Origin: Phoronis australis
Taxonomy: Eukaryota; Phoronida; Phoronidae
Assembly: GCA_002633005.1 (NCBI GenBank)
Contig: NMRA01000834.1
Location: 71,436-128,379 of the forward strand
DNA length: 56,944 nt
Reading direction: 5' to 3'
Part shown: piece by piece, positions 1 to 11,500 of the stretch
How positions within the stretch are numbered: the stretch's first letter is position 1
Layout: each line of letters begins with the position of its first letter
The notes under the pieces: model-generated
Databases searched by the model: none
Told to the model about the DNA's origin: nothing
What the model saw: the letters and a program-made list of their open reading frames with translations, nothing else
Position numbers and translations under genes: made by a program

Positions 1-690
1 TGTTTCGACTCTTTATTTGTCTGATGGAGGCATCTTACTGTTTTGCCACATGCAATGATGCTGAAAATCGGGCGATTGGTTTCAAGCGGTTTCCTGGTGG
101 GTTGATCTAGCTCAACTCAGGTACTTGGGCGTGTCTGGCGGGGCTAACCCACCACTAGATTTGTCTGGCAGTGTTTATTCGTGATACCTGGGCTTACGGT
201 GAATATTTTGGAACTAGTTTTAGGCGGTTACCTCTTGGATTGATCTAGCTCAATTTTTAACCCTTTTTGATAATCGTCTGGCAGGGCCACCCCACCACTG
301 AAATTGTCTGGCATCTAACTGTTGTTCCATGTTCAGTAATGCTGAACATCGTGCAACTGGCTTCAAACGGTTACCTGAAGGCTTGATCTAGCTCAATTCT
401 GGTATTTGGGCGTATTTGGCGGGGGTAACCCACCACTAGATTTGTCTGGCAGTGTTCATTCGTGATACCTGGGCTTACGGTGAATATTTTGCGACTGGTT
501 TCAAGCGGTTACCTCTTGGATTGATCTAGCTCAATTTTTGTACCCTGTATATGTTCGTCTGGCGGGTACTCCAAACCATTGAAATTGTCTGGCAGTGACC
601 AATTTTGATACAATGGATGACGTAGCAGGTATTGAAGGCAGTTTTAAGTGGTTACCAGAAAAGTTGATCTAGCTCAATATTTTAGTGTAA
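1..690. repeat. Satellite-like tandem array, ~140-bp monomer in a 281-bp dimer
   Basis: The near-palindromic core TTGATCTAGCTCAA recurs at about 102, 240, 383, 521 and 664, with spacings of 138, 143, 138 and 143. Alternate monomers are more alike: the stretch starting GTGATACCTGGGCTTACGG is at 181 and again at 462, a period of 281. Each monomer also carries a GTCTGGC...CCACCACT...TTGTCTGGCA block. The array runs off the left edge of the window and decays after about 690. This is a higher-order (dimeric) satellite structure seen directly. No coding potential is visible. Its family is unknown to me. Confidence 0.9.
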
Positions 691-1984
691 TTCTCTTGGC
701 TCCCCTGACCACACCCACCAGAGCGAACCTGCCAGACGGCCATTTCCAAGCATCAGGATACCCATAGAGCACTGTGGCACCAAAGAAAATTGGTTACCTT
801 TTCATGCCCAAAAAAGCTCTGGGATCCCGGTCTAGAATAGTGATGAAGAAATACTGGAGAGAGGCCGTGAACAAGCTCGGAACGTATGGAGTTACTTGGT
901 AAGCCGACATTCGTCAGGCACTGTCGACGTCTGCAGGCCACAGACACGGAGATGCGTCACGGCCTCATACTTGCTATTTACAGCGTACATTTCATTCTTC
1001 ACTACCATGAGCCACTTCCTAAGCATTTCAGACTCTCGAGGAAGTAAAAAAACGATCTACCCGCTTTCCTCGCAGCTGCTTAGTAGTTCAGACAAGCGAG
1101 AACGATGCACCGCAACCTAGTGGCATTCACTCTGCATATGAACCACTGACGTAGCTAGCGTCGTTTCTCACCTTCCTCACAGGTTAACGCGACACCTCTT
1201 GGCAAGGTAAGGTCGACCGTATGCGAGACGATGTGGATATAGACTGATTAAGACGGCAAAAAAGAATACTTAAATCGGGTGGCATTCTCCTTTAAAACTG
1301 CGAGTTAAGAATGGTTCATTTTAAGAATAAATGGCACTGGTCGATATTAGCAGTCTTTGATTTTGAGAATCAAATGAAACTGGTTCTCAAAATCACTGGG
1401 ACAGCTTAATCCGACCAGTGCCACCAAGGCACCACTCCAGGTGACTTCTAATTTGCGAGAAGCGCTCAGAAAAACGTTTGGAAAATTTAACAATACGGGC
1501 GCCAAATTCAAACAATCCATGCAGTTCGACATTTTTGGTACTCATTTTATACGACGCCAAGTCTAGGTACACAAGCGCAAGTGCAAATATGCCGTCACTC
1601 CTATTTTTGAGCGGAGATATTTGACTATGTCGAGCGCTGGTGGGGCTGAGTTTATTTGTTGAGGATGTATTTAGTGTTCACTGTAGACTTATGAATTGAA
1701 GTACGGTGTGGTGTAATGAAACATAGACACATGTACTCAAGGATATACTTCTTCAAGTCCTTTCAAATACAACTTCATTGTTTTATAATAAGTTTAAATT
1801 ATCTTCCTCAACTGCATAAAATAATACACCTCTCTTATGAGAGCTACAAGATACATCAGGTTCTGAAGTGGCACTGTGAATTATCTGTGTAACATGCAAC
1901 TCTACAAAGATTATCTTACAAAAAAGATTTGCAGATCTTGATCTTTGCAGTATCAATACACACATCCTGAATGGACCAAATATT
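691..1984. other. Gene-free stretch
   Basis: Only short open frames without recognisable domains are present. The one structured item is the foldback at 1332-1423. I see no exon, RNA gene or transposon coding sequence here. Confidence 0.5.
1332..1423. repeat. Foldback (hairpin) element of 92 bp
   Basis: The ends TGGCACTGGTCG (1332-1343) and CGACCAGTGCCA (1412-1423) are perfect inverted copies. An inner pair, TGATTTTGAGAA (1358-1369) and TTCTCAAAATCA (1384-1395), is also perfect. The whole unit therefore folds into a two-part stem. It is most likely a tiny non-autonomous DNA element or a foldback remnant. No clear target duplication was seen. Confidence 0.7.
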
Positions 1985-3294
1985 TTAAAGGCGAAGAAAT
2001 AAGGTTTGTTGATTATCCCATACACATTTTTCACTTAATTACAGCTTTTCGTAATTTGATTAATTTCTCGTCCTCTACTTCGGAAGTCACGTTTTGGGAG
2101 GCAAGAGTTTCGCGCCAATTTGTTTTTATATAGCCTGACTGTGAGGGCTGTCGAGTCACTCAATGTTCTACCTCGGTAGTGATAACTTTGGTCGTCATTT
2201 GCTTTTGTTTACAAGTCAGTCAAAATGCCACGCTGTTGCTGCATGCCGGGATGTACTCATTATCGTCTCACAAGCGCTTTGGGTACCTTGCATCATTTTC
2301 CGAAGGATGACACACGTCCCCGTACTTGGCTAGCTTGTTCATGTGAAGAACGCAGCGCTACCCGTCCACACAACATTATTAAGCAGTGGAGGGTTACCAA
2401 GTGTGTGGCACGCATTTTCTGCCGTCAGATTACGACAGAGATATGTACGCTGAATTGATGAAGGTCCCTGCGAAACAACGCCTGAAGAAGGGTACCATAC
2501 AGTCGCAGTTGATTCCCAGCAGTGCCCCGTCGCCAACCCTGAGAAGTGCCTTTTTGAAGCGAGAAGCCTCGCGAGCTATGTCCACTATATACAGTGACTG
2601 GAGGCACTTCATCTACTGTCACCCGTGCCTCCAAACGTACCCCATTGCGTGCAATTCCGGGAACTAGCAGTTATTCGCCCTGTTCTGTTGTCTCTAGCCA
2701 AGACCCTGTAAGCAGCCCAGTGCAGTGATGTTGAGTAGTGGGAGTGAATACAGGCCCAGTTCAACACCCAGTGAAGAGGACAGTTCGTCATCCAATGAAC
2801 ATATCGGTGAGCCAAAGTTTGATAAGTTTATTGTGGACTTGTATTGGAGCTATTTAGAAGGTGCCAGGTGTGTGGCGAGGGAGTCACACTGCTGGATCTA
2901 AGCAGTTTGGGTGCTCAGATCACCGTCCAGTGGGAGTGTGTCGCGGGCAAGTGGCCGGGGAAAGTTCTTCCTCTGAACGTGAGACGATAATGAGTACACC
3001 CCAGTACGCAGCAACAGCGTGGCATGTTGACTGTCTCGTGTGCAAAAGCAAACGACTACCGAACATATCACAACTGAGGTAGAACAATGACTGACTCGAC
3101 TCCACTCACAGTCAGACTATATGAAAAGAAATTGGCGCGAAATTCTTGCCTCCCAAAACGTCACTTCCGCAGTAGACGACGAGTAATTAATTAAATTACG
3201 AAAAGCAGTAAATAAGTGAAAACTATATCTGGGATAATCAACAAACCTCATTTTTGCTAAAAATGACATGAAAAAAGGTTGCCTTCGCCTTTAA
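1985..3294 (+). mobile_element. Kolobok-like DNA transposon, non-autonomous, TTAA flanks
   Basis: TTAA at 1985-1988 and 3291-3294 flanks an element of 1302 bp whose ends are AGGCGAAG (1989-1996) and CTTCGCCT (3283-3290). Just inside lie long terminal inverted repeats: about 2009-2200 matches the reverse complement of about 3060-3250 at roughly 85% by eye. These arms share blocks such as GGTTTGTTGATTATCCCA and the block around GTTTTGGGAGGCAAGA. The interior contains a THAP-type zinc finger (next entry). A TTAA target site together with a THAP-domain transposase is the known signature of the Kolobok superfamily. No DDE catalytic core fits in the remaining ~1 kb, so the copy is a deletion derivative. 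Confidence 0.85.
2225..2667 (+). pseudogene. THAP-domain fragment of a Kolobok transposase, frameshifted
   Basis: Translation from the ATG at 2225 gives the start of a THAP (C2CH) zinc finger: MPRCCCMPGC with the first two cysteines, then a HHFPKD segment and a conserved Trp. The second half, with CGTHF (the third Cys and the His) and an LKKGTI-type tail, is read in a different frame from about 2386. A single-base indel near 2380-2395 therefore splits the domain. THAP domains bind DNA sequence-specifically, and in Kolobok and P elements they recognise the transposon ends. The rest of the transposase is absent before the right inverted repeat at 3060. The fragment is an inactive remnant rather than a host THAP gene, because it sits between matching terminal repeats. 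Confidence 0.8.
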
Positions 3295-3441
3295 TGTTCG
3301 TTTAGTTTCCTTCTTTTTTGCCGTCCTTTGAAAAAGTGAAAAAAATCCAAACAGTGCTAAAATGCAAGGAAACTGACCTGTCATAAAATCTTTCCCTCAG
3401 CGAGAGGGCAAATGGAGTCATCGACCCAGTATCATAGCCAC

Positions 3442-3510
3442 ATGGGCGGCGCACCATAGGGGGCTGGGGGGGCTATAGTCTCCTACTTTTTTCAGTGCTA
3501 CGCCGTCCAT
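3442..3510. repeat. GC-rich foldback repeat, copy 1
   Basis: The unit starts ATGGGCGGCGCAC and ends CTACGCCGTCCAT, so it can fold on itself. The middle has a G-rich run, then CTATAG and a TTTTTTCAGTGCT segment. Related copies are at 17150-17217, 17222-17287 and, inverted, 24005-24071. It is a small dispersed MITE-like family with no coding capacity. Confidence 0.8.
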
Positions 3511-3584
3511 GAGCCAGCCAGCAAGCTATATAAAATTAATAAAGACTATGATGTAGCTTTGTAACCAAGGCTACTCTGTTCGAA

Positions 3585-3720
3585 GGTGTCCCTCTATGCG
3601 CAAAAGGTACTCATAACAACGTCACTTTTAATGTTTTAATCAGCGTGAATCATTATTCGCGGAAAAGCCTCCGGCCCTCCTGTGTATGAAGCGCCAATAG
3701 GAGCTTCACCGTCTCCAGTC
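3585..3720. repeat. Dispersed repeat paired with the foldback family, copy 1
   Basis: The segment beginning GTCCCTCTATGCGCAAAAGG, passing through a CAACGTCACTTT block and a GCGGAAAAGCCTCCGG block and ending near CACCGTCTC, aligns with 17018-17149. There it directly precedes two foldback units. Here the foldback lies about 75 bp before it. No coding content. Confidence 0.65.
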
Positions 3721-3743
3721 GGTCACCAGGTTTTTAGCTGGCA

Positions 3744-3832
3744 GGCTAGTGGCACAGGCGTCCTCAGCTTCTGATCTTCCCCAATATAGTGTATTGGGGA
3801 AAACAGAAGCTGAGGACGCCTGTGGCTAGTTG
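3744..3832. mobile_element. Perfect-hairpin mini-element with imperfect 8-9 bp flanking repeat
   Basis: CACAGGCGTCCTCAGCTTCTG (3753-3773) is matched exactly by its reverse complement at 3804-3824, and an inner TTCCCCAATA/TATTGGGGAA pair extends the stem. The flanks are GCTAGTGG on the left and GCTAGTTGG on the right, a likely target duplication. This is the same architecture as the element at 6441-6529. It is a non-autonomous hairpin MITE, probably of the hAT or Mutator type judging only from the duplication length. Confidence 0.75.
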
Positions 3833-4200
3833 GGGATAGAAAACATAAAAACAGTAGCCGTAGGCCTACAATCAGTACATGTGCATATCCATCTTACCTT
3901 GACGACGCTTGAAACATAATAGGAGCAGAAAACAAAGCAAAATCCCAAAAACAACGCAAATGAAACATCGGTTTCATAGCCCCCAAACGAGCCTTTTAAC
4001 GCATACATTTCACTGTGAACACAAAGACTACGCAAAGCAAAACGCAACCACTCATACAAGACTTCTAGGGTCTCTGGTGAACCACACGACCTTTGACCCA
4101 TGTGTCATTTTCTCTTTAAGCGACATCTACTGTCGCATTTGAACTTTCAGTACTTTCCTATAGTATAGTAAGAGACCGTCCGGATACCTACACATAGTTT

Positions 4201-5003
4201 ACCTAATTATCGGACGGAACCTAAATATCGGACATTTCATAAAATCTTACTTGAAGCATAATCTGAGAATTAAATGACACCAATTTTTGTTCCGTTGTAA
4301 TGCATTCAATGTCCAGCACCGTCTCGTTTTTTACAGCGTTGCCTCGTTTTGATTTCACCGAGAGAGGGTGCAATTTAGACCCCCAAGTAGGCCTAAAATG
4401 GACGACCGCATAAATCGGTTATAAAAGTTGAAAATAAAATCTTTTTCCACATTGAAACCATTTCGTTGAACTGACAATATGTCACTGTTTCATTTTTTTC
4501 ATTTGTTTTTAAACTCAAGTCAAACCCCGACCGCGCACGTGCGGGTGTCATATCAAGAATCCAAAGAGATACTAAAAACTGCAGTGAGTTTGCACGTGCT
4601 TTAGTCGTCTGCACTAATTCATCGAAACGACTTAGCGCCGTCATCAGACTTCATGTTGTGGATAAATTTTGTTGCCAATGGAGCTGTGTTTTAGCAACAT
4701 ATGTCAAAACACTCAAGCTGAAATTTGGCTTCAAGGTGCCCGCGGCCATTACTTGGTTAGTCAGTTTTCCGCAGTGTGGCGTATAGGGAAACACACGGTG
4801 TCCGATATTTAGGTTCTCCGAAGGTTTGCTAGTTGTGTTTTTTAAAGATCAGTCGGAACATAAATGTGGTTTTCGGTGACAAGATATAGTAACACAACAA
4901 TTCCGTGAAGGTAAGCCTTTATTTCAGCAAAGAATTTACAACAATCCGTAGTATTTTCAATTAAATATAATGCAAAATGTGCCAAAACGTCCGATAATTA
5001 GGT
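4201..5003. mobile_element. 803-bp element with 16-bp terminal inverted repeats
   Basis: ACCTAATTATCGGACG (4201-4216) is the exact reverse complement of 4988-5003. A second inverted pair with the same GTCCGATA core, GGAACCTAAATATCGGACA near 4216-4234, is answered by TGTCCGATATTTAGGTTC at 4799-4816, about 190 bp inside the right end. The interior has no recognisable protein. The - strand open frame at 4393-4644 shows no domain. No clear target duplication was found, so the superfamily is open. Confidence 0.75.
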
Positions 5004-6440
5004 CACTTGACTATATCGTCGTCAGGCTCCAAAGGTCGTCCGCCATCTTCTTTCGCGTGCAGCGCAGCCAAGCGGGACTTAGCGTTCGAATTTGGAGTGC
5101 TCGTCTGCACGTTAGGTACTAACCTCTCGGGAGAAATACGCATGGAAGAACTGAGATTAAAATTAATGCATTTACCGACTGTTTTTTTTGAGACCACTTA
5201 AAAACTTGTAGATTTTACTATTGCACTTGTTTTGCTCATTTTCAGAAGATATTTTCGAAATTAAATTTTATTCAGCCGGAACAATTGTTTATGCCAAGTA
5301 TCTATTTGTCCCAGGCACTAACGGAAACCTAGGCCAAAGGAAAAACGCAGCAGACAAATGGAACACGCTGGGTGCTTAATAGTTACAGCCCACGCCTTGG
5401 TCATCAAAATATTGCCCACTTGTTTTTTATTGAAAAACAAAGTACTGAGCTCAACATTTATGTTGAAACTTTCCAATTTAGTTGAAGAAAATTAAAATAC
5501 TTGAATTGATAGAGAATGACCACCAATAAAGTAAAACATTGACTATTTTCACTAAGTTGCATTGCCACACGGCATGACATAATCAAAAATAAAGAAGAGA
5601 TTGAGCAATAAGATTCAAATGCAACTTGGGTATTTATTTATTTATTTATGATTGCGGAAGGCTGTTAAAGGTGAGAAAAAAATCAAACAATACGATAATG
5701 GGTAACAATTGTATCGAGGTTCAATGATCAACTTGCGCCGACAAAGTCCTCAAAGGGTTGAGTCTTGTTTTGGTTGACAAGGAGTTAACAGAGAATGAAG
5801 AGAAACTGAAAAGAAAAAGACAGCAGAGATAAGTGGTATTAAGAACAACAAGAGCAAAAAGTCAAATAAAGAGGTCACAAATACAAAATTAGTAAGGTCT
5901 ATCTGGAATAAAACAATTGTGATTTATTTTCCAGATCTGAAATTCTAAATCAATTTTAATCGATTTAAAAATCGATATCATACTAGTAAAATGGTTTGTG
6001 GTTGAAGTAGAATTGCTGTAAACCACTTTCCTCTATTTTCTTTGCCTTTTTCTGTGTGGTTTTCTGTTCTTTCCAAAGGCGGCAGCATATGACGACCATA
6101 GGAGTCATTATAAAATGTCTGCCGAAAAGTAATGCACACAGTTGAGCAATTCGGCATAAGTAAAAGAAAATGTTTCAATTAACGAATGCTATATATTTGT
6201 GAGAGTTAAATCAAATCCTATTCACAGCATAACTTTGAAGTGGAATAATTGGGTGATTACGACACCAAGCCGCGTTTTATGCTTAGGCGGACGACCATTT
6301 GGTTCCCGAGTATACTCTAGAGGCCCTATCCTCCCGGGTGTAAAAGCGTGCGTTGCGTTCACAAAAGGGTAAAATTTTTAAAAGAAAACCTGTATCTGCG
6401 CTCAGTACTCACATTTCGAAGCGAAGAGGTGTCGCAAGCA
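5004..6440. other. Gene-free stretch
   Basis: AT-rich DNA with a short ATTT run (about 5631-5650). No recognisable exon, repeat copy or RNA gene. Confidence 0.5.
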
Positions 6441-6529
6441 ACTTTCGTCTAGGCAATGACCATCGCCTCTGCTGGCCCGACCAGGTCGGGCCAACAGAGG
6501 CGATGGTCATTCAATTGCCTACTTTCGTC
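6441..6529. mobile_element. 71-bp hairpin MITE with 9-bp target duplication
   Basis: ACTTTCGTC occurs at 6441-6449 and 6521-6529 and brackets a 71-bp near-perfect palindrome. The centre is TGGCCCGACC (6473-6482), a single A, and GGTCGGGCCA (6484-6493). The arms continue outward as CAGAGGCGATGGTCATT and its complement. A 9-bp duplication is typical of Mutator-like elements. The near-perfect arms suggest a recent insertion. It has no coding capacity. Confidence 0.85.
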
Positions 6530-7650
6530 AGGTCTTAGGCCTACTCCGCTTGACAGTAGGTAGGCCGACCGACTGGGATTCAGGTCTGCGGCTGGCTCGC
6601 TGAGCATGCAGCTCCTGCCAGGCCACTTCTTTGGGGACTTGAAAATGACTTATGATACACACGATCGATGGACTTGTGGCAGAACAAAGATGAAGACGTG
6701 AACGTGAACGTGACTGACAGTCAGTAGGCCTACTCAGTCTTAGCTCCACGGTTGGCCTGGCCCCAAGCCCGCCGAGCCAGCCGGCTCGAACATAACAAAA
6801 TAGCCGGCCTACAGGCGACCCAGAAAATCCCGTGGAACTTAAAGTCATACAAGAACAGGGAAATAAATGGCTACATTAGTCGATAACTGCACTGTAGGGA
6901 TTGAGTTCTACGGTTAGTGCCTGTTGAGTTAGTGAAATGCGTTCACCTGCCAATCAGAACCTCGACGACGCTACATATGATATCGATGGAACATTCGCAC
7001 CCGAAAATGGCGCGTTTTTTATATAAACGAAATGGGTGCCCGTAATTAGTAGCCTATAGATTGGCAAATGTAAACTCGGCTTGATCATTTTCGGAAATTC
7101 AGCGTTCAAGAACAAAGCACGTTTCAGTTTTGCATCATTAAAGTATACCGTCGGAAAAGTTGATCCTGGAAAAGAAAGTAGGCTATGCGGCCTTTTTCGG
7201 ATCACGGATATGTCCAACGAAACCGGCACGTGCAGTAAAACGTCGCGAACTGAAAGTTTCAGAGAGTAGCAAGTGAGCAACTTTTCAATAAACAGCAGAG
7301 CTCAATGAACGCAACCAAACCCTTTTTACACGTTGCTGAGTACTGATAATAGCCACCACCAGATGAAGAGCGTCAATCGGAGCATTAATTTTTCTTAGTA
7401 AAAACCAAGAATAGTATTTAGGTTTTAATAATTCACATGTGACATACATCGATACCACCGGCGCAATTGTTCAAGGATTGCCTTGTTGAAAAGAAATCGT
7501 TAGCAGCATATGGTTAAGTACAAGTAATCGACTAAGACTGCACGTGCCAATTTCACGTATGCATTAATTGTGAGCAGTAACACAATAATTATTGCTTTCA
7601 CTACTCTCTACGCTTAGAAGGCCTTTGTACATTGTGCCGTGTCAAGATTG
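6530..7650. other. Gene-free stretch
   Basis: Short open frames on both strands (for example 6528-6848 and 6954-7280, - strand) show no domain. I see no repeat copy elsewhere in the window. Confidence 0.45.
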
Positions 7651-8524
7651 TTAAATGGCCTTGATTCCTTGTCCTGATGATGTTTGGTACATCGAAACAT
7701 GTTGAAATTGAAAAATCTCGTTTTTATTAACGTTGCCACCTACTTGTTTTCGTTGAGACCATTTGGAAGTCCATTGATGGCTGATATTTTTATGTCGTCT
7801 ATTGAAAGCAAACGATTAAACTTGTCTGTCATAGTTTACAAACGCTATGTTGACGACACATTTGTAGTATTTAGAAAAAAGGCTGAATCTGGCGAATTTT
7901 TCGATCTTGCTAACAAATTGCACAATATTCGAATCACTAGAAAAGACGAATGGGATTCTCAACTCCATTTTCTGGACGTATTGGTTAACTGACATTGAAA
8001 TAATTAAATAACTACTAGTATATTTATAGAAAACTTACATTCACAGGTTTATAAATTCGCTGCGACAGTTTCATCCCCAAGCAGTACAAAAGAAACGTCG
8101 TATGGGGCTTATAATATTTGTTCTAGTCAACACAGTATATCACCATTCTCGGACCAGACAGAAGGAGTTTTCGTCTCTCTTCCTTACATGGGTGGTGAAA
8201 GTTCAAAGGTTAAACGTCAGATCGCGAGGGCATTAGGGCAAGTAACAATGTTGTGTATTGTTTGAGCTGTACTGACTGTAACGCGGCATGACTTTTCGGA
8301 TGTTGAAACACAGACTTAATGAACATTCCAAAAATACAAACAGTTCTGTTAATGGTCATATGATAGATACCTGTCACGAGATATATTTTTACAATGTTAG
8401 CATTTTAGATCACAATGCTCCTAAATTCCGACTGTTTGTAAAAGACAGTTTAAAATTTTTGGAACACAAACCCCAACTGATCAATAGAATGTCGTCACCC
8501 TATGACATCCAACTATTCACATAG
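7651..8524 (+). pseudogene. Penelope-like retroelement remnant (RT fragment + broken GIY-YIG module)
   Basis: The frame at 7684-7992 carries the C-terminal part of a Penelope-type reverse transcriptase. It has a FGSPLMADIFM segment, then the catalytic motif in YVDDTFVVF, then HFLDVLV. A stop at 7990 and frame changes follow. Near 8180 there is the family-typical VFVSLPYMG segment. Around 8247-8290 a NVVYCLSCTDC motif begins the GIY-YIG endonuclease. The bases expected to encode its YIG-like part are missing at about 8289, and the module resumes as TFRMLKHRLNEHSKN (8291 on) and runs to 8524. RT followed by GIY-YIG is the established order for Penelope/Neptune-type elements. This copy has stops, frameshifts and a small deletion, so it is dead. 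Confidence 0.85.
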
Positions 8525-11500
8525 TCTCTGCAATTTTCCCACCATATGTGTTGCATGTAGTTTGTATTCATTCTCTTGATAATACAGATCAGTTGAAGGT
8601 CGTGTACTTGTAATAAAGCTGGAATTTTAGAAAACCTTGGACGTCATATCGTTACGGCCAAAAACGAACATAACCATCCATTGGGTTAAGATGAAGCCGT
8701 AGTGTTTCTGGTCAAATGAACAATTACTCGGCCTGAACAATTGCAACCTTTTTATCAACTGGTGACGCATGCGCCTCTATTCAGACAAACTGAAAGCTGG
8801 GAATCCCAGCAAGCTATCGAAACTATAATGTAAACATAACTCCGTTATTTACTACATATCAGACAGGGTTTTTCCACAGCATAACCTTTTCATCTTTGGA
8901 GAGTAGCCCTGTGAAAGGATGATTCGTGTGCACATACAGATGCATGTGAAGGCATTCAGTGCGCATGTCCTGTTGCGAACCTCTGTCAGGAACGGACCAG
9001 AAAAGTATAGTGAATCGTTATATTTTACTAGACGCTGTGCTAGCTTGTTTGAGTCGTGTAATTTTCTGGAATGCAGCGACTTAGTTTATTGTTGTTGTAG
9101 CAATCGCCAGTCCCAAACTGGCTCTCAGTTTTAACCAATAGGAAAGTCCGAATGTTACTTCGTTTTGTTACCCCTGGTTATCCAATGAGGAGAAGAAGAA
9201 GAAGCAATGTTCGTAATCACTTCGACAGCGCTACTACCTGATAGCACTGGATGTGATAGCTGCCTCTGCACTGACGCCATTTCCAGGAAATACTATCCAC
9301 TTGTTTCCTTGCAGTAAGAAAACACTGAGGCCAAGAGCCTAGTTTTAACATTTGCAGCTTATATCGTGACATCCCTTTGACTGAACCAGGTATTTGAATT
9401 TTTAATTCTTTCGGTACAACATTTCTAGAGCCAAAAATGCAAAGGCCATGCTCCTCAATACCACGTTCAGTTGGTGATGACCTGACTTTCGGGGTACGAT
9501 TTCTTTGAAGTTGAAAAATGCCATTCGATGTAAAGCAATGTCATGTTCAATCAGGTCAAAATTACTTGCCGAATGTTATAACATCAGTGGATCGGAACAT
9601 CACCTCAAGATCGTCTTATGCACGCTTGTCCTATCATTACCGTGAGCTCCAGAGCCCTACTAGAAAAATTGAAATTCAAGACTTTGATCTGTAGGTAGCA
9701 GTCACCTGATATTGTTTTTCTCGTACGTCCGACAGTCGTGTTCCATCAACTTAAAACTTGGGGACGTAGGCCTATGGATATCCATGAAAACGAGGATTTG
9801 CAGTCATTTAGTTTCACCTATACGAGTATTCGACTTGTTTGAGATACCTTTATCTACTGGCTTGAGCGGCTACTGACCGCACACACTCCTAGGAGTATCA
9901 AATCTGCGATGTTAGCGCACCTCACACATGCTCATACTGCTAGATTTTGCTCTGAGCTAAGTTAAGAAAAAGAAGGTATCACAAATAGCAGATTTAATTG
10001 GACAATACAGTCTGTGGCCATTGCTTTCATAACGTATCGAACTAACTCTGCACATCTTTAGCTTTTTAGAAAAAAAACTTTTTAATATAGAATTCATGTT
10101 CCAGTGTGGTGTGACTTTATAAGTGTCTGTGTTTTTGTTATGCAATTATAAATGAAACATTTACTTTGCAGGATATTCCACTTCAGTATACTGTGATTGT
10201 ATTACAAACAGATGTTTCAAATAATGCAGTCTTTCTACTTAGACAGATTCGTCGGTTTGTACAAGAATACCCGGTATTTCATCGAATATTAGAAATGAAT
10301 TTAGAGATAAAATATCACCTTCTCTACACTCCGTTTCTATTTTAAAAGGTTCATAAAAAACTGTGTAATATATATGAAGTACTATTATTGTAAAATGTAG
10401 AAATCCATGTGATTGTGTTTCTATTCGTCATATAGAAAATTCCATGTCAGGCACTAGAGGTTTCTCAAATTTCATCTAGAATAACAAACCTGCAACCCAA
10501 TCACAGTGACTCATTACATTATAAAAAATCGGGTATTTTTGCTTATAAATTGTTCTTTCATAAAACCTGTCTGGTTGTTTGAACTGAACAGATCAAACAC
10601 ATTTTATTCTATCAGTAATACAGGAGGATGTCTATTTATAAATACCATTCAGTAAATCAGAAGTAAATTTAAAAATTGCACGTTGAAAATATCCTAGCGA
10701 GGGTTTTTTCTGAAGTGCAATATAAAGCTTTTCACATGTGATTTTACCTACTTGCTGACCTGCTTGTTTACGACAGTCTGTGAACAAGCTGTAACTTAAT
10801 GTCTGAGTTTTAGTCATAGACATGATAGTAATTCTATTTCTATAAATTTCTTCGAAAATTCGTTTTCTTTCCTTTAGTCATCCTGCTTTGATCTGTAACA
10901 TTTGTACAGTTGTATGTATCGATTCAGAATAAAAATGCCTGAACACTAGGTTGCAAAAACATTTTGTTGCGCGTTTCCCATTCGCTATCCAATATGCTTT
11001 AATTCCCTCGCGTACCATAGAACTTGCCCCTTGGTTTTCACCAAATGCTCTGTATACATGTACATTCAATATAGGCGAAGGTTCACAGGCTGGCGTACTG
11101 TCGGGGTCGTAAAAGTGCCTTCACACGCACTAAACAGAAAATCACGCAAATCGCGCCACTAAACTACCAAAAAAGTCACAAACGGACATGTCTGTGCTCG
11201 GAAGAACATGCGAATCAACTTTAAGGGAAAAGCCTGTGAAATAGCAAACACAAGAAGTGTAATGTAAAAAGTACTAATTACAAAATCAACAGTTTCGTCT
11301 TTTGAATTGTTATGACTACTTCATTCATTTCGCTGAATTTTTCTGAAATGTTTGTATTTATCCTGGTATCCATTTCTTGGCTTTCTGAATGGAAGAGTTG
11401 ACATGCAGGCTTTTACGTGATCCGTATTTGGCACATGGCCAAAATGCATATCTAAGACGTGTTGCAGATGTAATACAGTTTCAGTTTCATTTCCTCGTTC

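Noticed and set aside
1-690. CRISPR-like array
   Set aside because: Repeats are long, diverged monomers without unique spacers of constant size, and the DNA is animal; it is a satellite.
2225-2458. Host THAP-domain gene
   Set aside because: It lies between matching terminal inverted repeats with TTAA flanks and is frameshifted, so it belongs to a Kolobok element.
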